Source: JBLFWJ01 sp047611425
Lineage (GTDB): Bacteria; Bacteroidota; Bacteroidia; UBA10329
DNA: 11,082 nucleotides
Reading direction: 5' to 3'
Assembly (NCBI GenBank): GCA_047611425.1
Contig: JBLFWJ010000113.1
Coordinates: 1-11,082 of the forward strand
Below the pieces are notes generated by a model, which worked only from the letters and a program-made list of their open reading frames with translations, was not told the origin of the DNA and ran no database searches. Below are positions 6,150 through 11,082 of the stretch, piece by piece (position 1 is the stretch's first letter; every line of letters starts with the position of its first letter). The position numbers and the translations under genes were made by a program.

Positions 6150-7637
6150 TTAAATCGTCCTTAACCGATCGGCCACTTTCCGATCATTCGCCAAGCGAGG
6201 CAGTTTGAACTGCCCTCCAAGCGTGCCCTGAGATCGGGCGTATTTTACAAAGGCATCTTTGGGCAGGTCAGTAATCACCGCTGGCCGTAGAATATGTCCA
6301 TCCAAAAGGTCTCGATAATAGATGTTTTGCTCTTGCATAGAGCGGTCAACTGATTCGGCAAACGCAGCCAAGTTTTCGGGCTTTTTTGAGAAACTGATAA
6401 ACCATTCGTGATACGGCAATCCGCTTTCTGGATTGACCTGTGGGGCGACATGAAATTCTGTTACCTCTCCTCCAATCTCAGAAATTGCAGTCTTCAATGC
6501 GGTCTCCACTTCTTTGGCAATTACGTGTTCGCCAAAGGCGGAAATGAAATGTTTGATCCTACCAGAAACGATTACTCGGTATGGATTGTTGGAAACAAAT
6601 TGAACGGTGTCGCCCAAACTATAACCCCACAAACCAGCATTGCTACTAATGATCATAGCGTAATTCTTTCCCAATTCAATCTGACCGATTGTAAGTCGGG
6701 TCGGGCTTTCATCATGGATTTCCTCCACGGGAACAAATTCGTAGAAAATGCCAGAGTTTACCAAAAGCAACATTCCCTTTTCGCCCTGGCGATCTTGATA
6801 AGCAAAGAACCCTTCGGATGCTGGAAACAGTTCGATGCTATCGATTCGCTTTCCGATTGATGCTTCAATCTTGGCGCGGTAAGGTTCGTAGTTCACCCCT
6901 CCATACACGAATAACGAGAAGTCTGGAAAGACCTCTTTAATCTGTTTTCCAGTCTGCTCCTGGATCTTATCGAAGTACATCTGAACCCAGCTCGGAATGC
7001 CAGAGATCAGGGTCATCCTTTCATCCAGCGTTTCATCAACAATCTCATCGACTTTGGTTTCCCAATCTTCAATACAATTGGTTTCGTAGCTGGGCATTTG
7101 GTTTGTACGCAAGTAACTCGGCACAAAATGATTGCTGATTCCAGATAATCTGCCTAGGTGAATTCCACTCTTCTTTTCGAGTTTTGGTGAACCGGAAAGG
7201 AAAATCAATTTCCCATCAACGAAACTGGAATTTCCTGTTTCGTGAACATACCGAAGCAAAGCATTTCGTGCACCATTAATATGATTGGGTATGCTGTCGC
7301 GAGTGATTGGAATAAACTTGGCGCCCGATGTTGTGCCGCTTGTTTTGGCCAAATAAAGTGGCTTTCCGGGCCAAAGGATATTTTCTTCCCCATTTGCAGT
7401 TCTATCGAAATAAGGCCGCAGTTGCTCGTAATCCTTTACGGGAACTTGCTTCATAAAATCAGCATGATTTTGAATGGACTCGAATTGATGGTCTTTGCCA
7501 AAGGCTGTATTCTTTGCTCCATTGATCAATTGCTTGAGTACTCGATTCTGAGTCTCAACTGGCTTGTTGGCCCACACAGCTGTTTCCTGTTGGATGAACC
7601 AAGCAGCAGCTTTTGCAAGTATTGAACGAATGGGCAT
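6150..7637 (-). CDS. GH3-family acyl-adenylate-forming enzyme (auxin-responsive GH3-like)
   Basis: This 495-residue protein belongs to the GH3 branch of the ANL (firefly luciferase-like) superfamily. In plants these enzymes adenylate a carboxylate and conjugate it to an amino acid; bacterial members are mostly of unknown substrate. Visible ATP-binding motifs are KTSGTTSGAKFIP (residues 98-110, P-loop-like), FPASEGFFAYQD (271-282), and GLWGYSLGDTVQF (335-347) with the conserved Gly-Asp. The C-terminal mobile domain begins near SGRIKHFISAFGEHV (358-372) and ends with the family-typical LGGQFKLPRL (473-482). The length is normal for bacterial GH3 proteins and no signal peptide is seen. ATG 7637 fits the family N-terminus. 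The gene converges on lysA with only 12 bases between the stops and no terminator. It probably has its own promoter, because a terminator separates it from the lipoprotein gene upstream, but I could not place one. Confidence 0.9.
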   Translation of the reverse strand: MPIRSILAKAAAWFIQQETAVWANKPVETQNRVLKQLINGAKNTAFGKDHQFESIQNHADFMKQVPVKDYEQLRPYFDRTANGEENILWPGKPLYLAKTSGTTSGAKFIPITRDSIPNHINGARNALLRYVHETGNSSFVDGKLIFLSGSPKLEKKSGIHLGRLSGISNHFVPSYLRTNQMPSYETNCIEDWETKVDEIVDETLDERMTLISGIPSWVQMYFDKIQEQTGKQIKEVFPDFSLFVYGGVNYEPYRAKIEASIGKRIDSIELFPASEGFFAYQDRQGEKGMLLLVNSGIFYEFVPVEEIHDESPTRLTIGQIELGKNYAMIISSNAGLWGYSLGDTVQFVSNNPYRVIVSGRIKHFISAFGEHVIAKEVETALKTAISEIGGEVTEFHVAPQVNPESGLPYHEWFISFSKKPENLAAFAESVDRSMQEQNIYYRDLLDGHILRPAVITDLPKDAFVKYARSQGTLGGQFKLPRLANDRKVADRLRTI

Positions 7638-7668
7638 GCAGTAAAGGAAGACCGAAAAAGGGAGAAAT

Positions 7669-7693
7669 AAAAAAAGCGACCCAAAGGTCGCTT
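7669..7693 (-). terminator. Rho-independent terminator of the Cys-rich lipoprotein gene
   Basis: Read on the minus strand, AAGCGACC and GGTCGCTT form a perfect 8-bp stem (7693-7686 with 7681-7674) around a 4-base loop, followed by an uninterrupted run of Ts (7675-7669). It begins 24 bases after the lipoprotein stop at 7718. This is a textbook intrinsic terminator, and it separates the lipoprotein transcript from the GH3 gene that follows on the same strand. Confidence 0.9.
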
Positions 7694-7717
7694 AATAGGT
7701 TTTTATACAAGACTCTT

Positions 7718-8605
7718 TCAACTACAATTCACCGCTCCAGTCAAGGTATAGGTAGAGCCTCCTCCATTAATAACATCATCAAGTGACTTCAATGTCCCAC
7801 TGAAATTTAACGTGGAACCTGACCATGATCCTGATCCTGAAATGGCGATGTACGCATTACCCTGATTATCTGATATTTGAAGTGCAGAACAACTCGAACA
7901 CCCTTGTGTATAGTAGTCTTCGGTGAAGGTTATAGACCCAGAAGTGCCAGAGTTGAGGATACTAACAACCCAATCGTTCGCCACAATTCCTGCACTAGCT
8001 CCAGTGCAACCCGCAGAACCACTACCCGATCCTAAACTAAAATTGAACGTTCCGGTGTTTGGCTCGGGTGGACAAGGAGGATCAATCAATGAAGCACAAC
8101 TTGGTTCATCACAAGCACCACACATGAGTGCTACGTCTCGAATGTTCGCCTGAGTTATTTTTCCGTCCGCAGTTACAGCAAATTCGTAACATTTAATGTC
8201 ATGACAAACCTGAGACAGGTTATCACAAGTAGACGCGCTTAAAGAAAACGGAAGGCTCAAGGTTCCACTAGTCTGGCCCATTGCCCCACTTACCGGAACA
8301 ATATTAACTGGACCACTATCTCCGAACCTCATACCGCCCCCAACAACATTTCCATTCGGTGCAGAGAACTGTATTTGCCCTGTATTCTGAACTCCCGTGT
8401 TTATGGGCATCGTTCCTCCGGACCCTCCATCAATAGTCACGGAATTGTCAATCTCCATCGTGTCTGGGTCAACCATATACGAACCGGCCGGCAGCGAAAG
8501 ATTTGCATTCAATTCTGTTACGGGGTCTCCATTTTCTTCTTCATCCTTTTTGCAGGCAGAAAAACCGATAGAAATGGCTAAGCATATGAGGTAGTACTTT
8601 TTCAT
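7718..8605 (-). CDS. Cysteine-rich, Gly/Ser-rich lipoprotein of unknown function
   Basis: I do not recognise a family for this 295-residue protein. It starts MKKYYLICLAISIGFSAC, a lipoprotein signal peptide with a lipobox ending in Cys18, followed by an acidic/basic KKDEEE linker typical of Bacteroidota lipoproteins. It is therefore probably anchored to the outer membrane. The mature part is low in charge and rich in Gly, Ser and Thr, with beta-rich repeats such as SGTLSLPFSLSAS, GTFNFSLGSGSGSAG and SGSGSWSGSTLNFSG, which suggests an all-beta fold. About eleven cysteines follow the lipobox, many in a central cluster (STC, QVC, IKC, LMC, GAC, PSC, PPC) with further ones at AGC, QGC, SSC and the penultimate residue. 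They may form disulfides or bind a metal. A dedicated terminator follows the gene. The 66-base region before it holds only a weak TTATTTTG (7 of 8 to TAnnTTTG) and no matching upstream TTG. Confidence 0.85.
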   Translation of the reverse strand: MKKYYLICLAISIGFSACKKDEEENGDPVTELNANLSLPAGSYMVDPDTMEIDNSVTIDGGSGGTMPINTGVQNTGQIQFSAPNGNVVGGGMRFGDSGPVNIVPVSGAMGQTSGTLSLPFSLSASTCDNLSQVCHDIKCYEFAVTADGKITQANIRDVALMCGACDEPSCASLIDPPCPPEPNTGTFNFSLGSGSGSAGCTGASAGIVANDWVVSILNSGTSGSITFTEDYYTQGCSSCSALQISDNQGNAYIAISGSGSWSGSTLNFSGTLKSLDDVINGGGSTYTLTGAVNCS

Positions 8606-8671
8606 GATTAAGATAATTTGTGGATTGCAAAATAAATGTAATAATCAATAGATGAGGACATCCCTTTCAAT

Positions 8672-9538
8672 TCATATTGCCGTTATACTGAACCCACAAT
8701 CAAACTCTGCCTTACTATCAAGTTTCACAACAGAATCCTTTTCAAAAAAGTCACCCTGAAAATCGTGGTCATCCGCACAACCTATCCATGGTTCGATGCA
8801 AACAAAATCAGCATCCTTTGCTGCCCACAAACCAAAATGATGGAATCCTTGAAAATCAACCCGCAAGCCGGTTTTAGACTCTTTGTGAATCAATGATGCG
8901 GATCGCAATGGAAAATCTTTGAAAACAATGGCGTCTTCATAGAAAAGTTGATGGTTGAGCGTTAAAAGTTCAGAGTTGCTTAGCACTGGCTGCGTGAGAC
9001 CAGAATAGGTGCCCGTTTCCGTCAGTAAGTGACGATCTACAGTGACCTTTTCTGGAAATTCTATTTGATAGTCAGTGTACTCTCCTCCTGCAAAAGGGAC
9101 TGCGAAAGCGGGGTGGCCTCCTATCTGAAACACCATTTCAGATTTGTTCTCATTGATTACGATCATTGTCTGATGAAGTGTCGAGCCTTCTAATCGGTAA
9201 TTGATTCTCAGTTCAAATTTGAACGGATACTTGGTCAAGGTTTCTTCATTCGACACCAAACAAAAGGTGACCTGATCAGCCGAAGAGTGCACCGCCTCGA
9301 ACGCCATAGTTCTCACAAATCCGTGTCTTGAAACCTTATAAGAATTGCCTTCAACCCTTATTTCGCCATTGTTCGACTCACCCACACATGGAAAGAGAAT
9401 AGGGGCCGATCGTCCCCAGAACTTTGGATCAGCACGCCACATGTGTTCGACATTCGTTTTGCGATTAATTAAACTGCAAAGCTCTGCCCCAACTTCATTA
9501 AAACTTGCCGAAACGTGCTCGTTTTCTATAGTGATCAT
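8672..9538 (-). CDS. Aldose 1-epimerase family protein (LacX/GalM-like)
   Basis: This 288-residue protein has the galactose mutarotase beta-sandwich fold and would interconvert alpha and beta anomers of an aldose, or of a phosphorylated hexose. Candidate catalytic residues are H72 in SRHGFVR, H142 in IGGHPAFAVPF and E249 in VCIEPWIG, the usual His/His/Glu set of the family. The N-terminus (ITIENEHVSASFNEVGAELCSL) and WRADPKFWGRSAPILFP are typical of the shorter LacX-like branch rather than classical GalM. No signal peptide is seen, so it is probably cytoplasmic. It may help process sugars released by the glycosidases at the left of the window, but it is not in the same operon. It is transcribed away from the small lipoprotein gene across a 63-base divergent gap, and I see no clear promoter on its own strand there. 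Confidence 0.9.
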   Translation of the reverse strand: MITIENEHVSASFNEVGAELCSLINRKTNVEHMWRADPKFWGRSAPILFPCVGESNNGEIRVEGNSYKVSRHGFVRTMAFEAVHSSADQVTFCLVSNEETLTKYPFKFELRINYRLEGSTLHQTMIVINENKSEMVFQIGGHPAFAVPFAGGEYTDYQIEFPEKVTVDRHLLTETGTYSGLTQPVLSNSELLTLNHQLFYEDAIVFKDFPLRSASLIHKESKTGLRVDFQGFHHFGLWAAKDADFVCIEPWIGCADDHDFQGDFFEKDSVVKLDSKAEFDCGFSITAI

Positions 9539-9566
9539 CTTATAGATTTTTTGCCAAGGAAAGGAA

Positions 9567-9596
9567 TTGATCTGAATTATACCTGTAGTAACTTTG
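9567..9596 (+). promoter_or_regulatory. Bacteroidota-type promoter (TTG-N19-TAACTTTG) for the lipoprotein-GNAT pair
   Basis: TTG at 9567-9569 and TAACTTTG at 9589-9596 are separated by exactly 19 bases. They match the known Bacteroidota primary sigma-factor consensus (TTTG or TTG, 19-21 bases, TAnnTTTG) at all constrained positions except the first T of the -33 box. The expected transcription start falls within a few bases of the ATG at 9602, so the message may be leaderless or nearly so. Confidence 0.75.
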
Positions 9597-9601
9597 GCTT
9601 A

Positions 9602-9994
9602 ATGAAATTGAAGACGCTCCGGTTCATGGCCATTATTGGCATTCCCCTATTAATTGCTTGCGAAGGAAACACCTACCGAGAATGGAATGTGGTGAACAAC
9701 TCATCAACGCAAATTCAGATTGAATTGAAATCTGATTTATCTGACTTGGAGCAATCTAGCGTTGGGCCAGACAGCATTCGCAGAATCATGGTTACCGATC
9801 AGCTTGGTGGAAGTGATTTCCCTGGAAATCCAACACATTCCTTCGATTCACTTTTAATTTATAACTCAAATGACACGCTTATCAAGAGTGTGTTTGATAG
9901 CGCCAATTGGATCATTGAATCTGAGCAAGTTAGCACGGCTCCGTCTGGTTGGGTGCACAGATTCAACTTTACAATCACCGACCAAGATTTCTGA
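9602..9994 (+). CDS. Small lipoprotein of unknown function
   Basis: This 130-residue protein of unrecognised family begins MKLKTLRFMAIIGIPLLIAC, a lipoprotein signal peptide with the lipid-modified Cys at position 20. The mature part (EGNTYREWNVVNNSSTQIQIELKS onward) alternates polar and hydrophobic residues like a small beta-sandwich and ends FNFTITDQDF. ATG 9602 is chosen because it gives a proper basic n-region. The frame is open further upstream to 9515, but that extension would run back through the promoter and into the divergent gene. Three bases separate its stop from the GNAT gene, so the two are probably one transcript. The likely location is the envelope, facing the periplasm or the cell surface. 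Confidence 0.78.
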   Translation: MKLKTLRFMAIIGIPLLIACEGNTYREWNVVNNSSTQIQIELKSDLSDLEQSSVGPDSIRRIMVTDQLGGSDFPGNPTHSFDSLLIYNSNDTLIKSVFDSANWIIESEQVSTAPSGWVHRFNFTITDQDF

Positions 9995-9997
9995 TAC

Positions 9998-10450
9998 ATG
10001 ATTTTCCGAAAAGCGACCAGTGAGGACCTTCCTGCCATTGTAGAAATGTTGGCAGATGATATTCTTGGAAGCACGCGCGAGCAATTTGAAGACCCACTGC
10101 CAGTATTTTACCAAAAGGCTTTTGACCGCTTAAGCCAGAATGATGATCAAGAATTAATTGTTGTTGAAGATGAGAACAACGAAGTAATCGGCACTCTGCA
10201 TCTAACGTTTTTAACCTACTTAACCTACCGAGGCGGAACACGCGCACAGATTGAGGCAGTGCGCATTCATCGTGACCATAGAGGTAAAGGAATTGGCGAG
10301 AAATTATTCCGATGGGCGATTGATCGCTCGAAGGAGCGCGGAGTACATCTTCTTCAACTCACCACAGACAAGGAGCGGCCAAATACAATCAAGTTTTACG
10401 AGCGGCTAGGATTTAAAGCTTCTCACATTGGAATGAAGTTGCACTTCTAA
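9998..10450 (+). CDS. GNAT-family N-acetyltransferase
   Basis: This 150-residue protein is a complete GNAT domain that transfers an acetyl group from acetyl-CoA to an amine. The start MIFRKATSEDLPAIVEML is typical. The core runs IEAVRIHRDHRGKGIGEKLF (residues 85-104), in which RDHRGKGIG is motif A and binds the pyrophosphate of CoA, and FYERLGF (133-139) is motif B. The block TLHLTF...YRGGTRAQIEAVRI resembles a subgroup often annotated as small-molecule acetyltransferases of unknown substrate. It follows the lipoprotein gene after three bases and probably shares its promoter. Its stop is 11 bases from the convergent methyltransferase gene, with no terminator. A perfect 9-base direct duplication (TTAACCTAC at 10211-10219 and 10220-10228) encodes LTYLTY but does not seem to lengthen the protein relative to relatives I recall. 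Confidence 0.92.
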   Translation: MIFRKATSEDLPAIVEMLADDILGSTREQFEDPLPVFYQKAFDRLSQNDDQELIVVEDENNEVIGTLHLTFLTYLTYRGGTRAQIEAVRIHRDHRGKGIGEKLFRWAIDRSKERGVHLLQLTTDKERPNTIKFYERLGFKASHIGMKLHF

Positions 10451-10461
10451 TCTTCAGCTAG

Positions 10462-11082
10462 TCAATTCAGAATGGCCAGATAATCCATATCCGACTTCTT
10501 TATCAGGTACCCAGCATTTTCAAGCTTATCGAGGCAGCCAGAAAGTTCATTATCTGGAATATGAAGGTGTTCAAAACGAATCAATTTAGGTTTGATGACA
10601 TCAAAATTCAACGCTGCAATAAGTTTGTGATCAAATCCTTCCACGTCAATTTGCAGTAAATCCAACCCATTCTGGAAATTTTGAGAGATCAATTCATTGA
10701 TCTCCAGCACTCTTAATGTGGAACTCGTAATCCAAGTTTCTTTATCCACAGGTAGTTCTTCTCCATACTTATTCGCCCGTCCTTCAACATACCCATTGTC
10801 AATCTGACGCTGCAGATTACTCTTGTCCAGCGAAGCAATTCCAGTGGCCCATCTCGAGTCAGAAAACGCAAGATGATACAGTTCCATCTCTCCAGAGGAA
10901 TCAGCAACCAAGCATTGCAAAGGCAAAATCCGATCATTCCGACCATGCAAATAGCTAAGTTTCTTAAAGGGCGTGGGTAGTGGTTCTACGCGGATTCCTG
11001 ACCAAGAATCTCTTAAAATGAACTTATAAATAGGATCATTGATCATCCCATCGTTCGCTCCTATCTGCAAAAAATTAAACTG
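10462..11082 (-). CDS. FkbM-family SAM-dependent methyltransferase, N-terminus outside window
   Basis: The C-terminal 206 residues of a class I methyltransferase are visible. The frame stays open to the right edge (QFNFLQIGANDG...), so the gene begins outside the window. The TTG at 11070 is probably an internal leucine codon, not a start. Motif I, which binds S-adenosylmethionine, is QIGANDG near the edge, followed by DPIYKFI and VEPLP (a motif II-like acidic end of strand 2). The FkbM-typical block LLQIDVEGFDHKLI lies in the middle, and KPKLIRFEHLHI follows. FkbM-type enzymes O-methylate sugars or other hydroxyls, often in glycan or secondary-metabolite pathways; the substrate here is not visible. 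It is transcribed toward the GNAT gene. Confidence 0.88.
   Translation of the reverse strand, partial: QFNFLQIGANDGMINDPIYKFILRDSWSGIRVEPLPTPFKKLSYLHGRNDRILPLQCLVADSSGEMELYHLAFSDSRWATGIASLDKSNLQRQIDNGYVEGRANKYGEELPVDKETWITSSTLRVLEINELISQNFQNGLDLLQIDVEGFDHKLIAALNFDVIKPKLIRFEHLHIPDNELSGCLDKLENAGYLIKKSDMDYLAILN

Noticed and set aside
6199..6214. GGCAGTT-TG-AACTGCC inverted repeat near the end of the GH3 gene, considered as a terminator for lysA
   Set aside because: No T tract follows in either direction, and it encodes the conserved family motif GGQFKLP.
6408..6860. 150-codon plus-strand reading frame opposite the GH3 gene
   Set aside because: It is antisense to a clearly conserved enzyme, and its translation shows no recognisable domain.
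10211..10228. Perfect tandem duplication of TTAACCTAC in the GNAT gene
   Set aside because: The encoded LTYLTY aligns without extra length against GNAT relatives I recall, so it is probably chance rather than a recent duplication.
10591..10605. TTTGATG-A-CATCAAA, nearly the same core as the palindromic element, within the FkbM gene
   Set aside because: It has an extra central base, lacks the GGG/CCC arms on one side, and is read in a different phase as FDVIKP, which looks like ordinary FkbM sequence before the conserved KPKLI block. It could be a decayed copy, but coincidence is as likely.

Overview
The window is about 11 kb of a bacterial chromosome, most likely from the phylum Bacteroidota (Flavobacteriia- or Cryomorphaceae-like). 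The clues are a near-perfect Bacteroidota-type promoter (TTG, 19 bases, TAACTTTG) before the gene at 9602, lipoproteins with short S/I-A-C lipoboxes, gene starts with no evident Shine-Dalgarno sequence, moderate GC, and the gene set itself. This assignment is inference. There is no rRNA, tRNA, CRISPR array, transposase or phage gene, and no gene-free stretch longer than about 115 bases.

Layout. Bases 1-4780 hold a tight rightward cluster: the 3' end of a GH63-type glycosidase, a large secreted GH2 beta-galactosidase, and a small-molecule kinase of the APH/homoserine-kinase-II fold. The first two genes overlap or nearly touch, and the last two share an ATGA stop/start overlap. A 112-base gap with a double-hairpin repeat follows, then lysA (diaminopimelate decarboxylase, 4893-6137). 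The leftward genes come next: a GH3-family acyl-adenylating enzyme (6150-7637), a Cys-rich lipoprotein with a clear terminator (7718-8605), and a LacX/GalM-like aldose epimerase (8672-9538). A divergent rightward pair, a small lipoprotein and a GNAT acetyltransferase (9602-10450), leaves from a promoter that may give a leaderless mRNA. A leftward FkbM-type methyltransferase is cut by the right edge.

How the genes work together. The GH63 enzyme and the beta-galactosidase fit oligosaccharide breakdown in the cell envelope, and the epimerase could handle released aldoses. LysA supplies lysine and removes the cell-wall precursor meso-diaminopimelate. The kinase sits between these two themes and its substrate is uncertain. 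The remaining genes look like ordinary housekeeping or envelope genes.

The most notable signal is a perfect 20-bp palindrome, GGGTTTGATGCATCAAACCC, found three times inside protein-coding sequence (178-197, 629-648, 5864-5883). It is in the same codon phase each time and adds the peptide GLMHQT(L)P to three unrelated proteins. At the beta-galactosidase gene its right half is amplified into four 18-bp tandem units, each with its own in-frame ATG, directly before the signal peptide. It behaves like an in-frame, protein-tolerated palindromic element, comparable in concept to the Rickettsia palindromic elements. I do not recognise this sequence as a described family.
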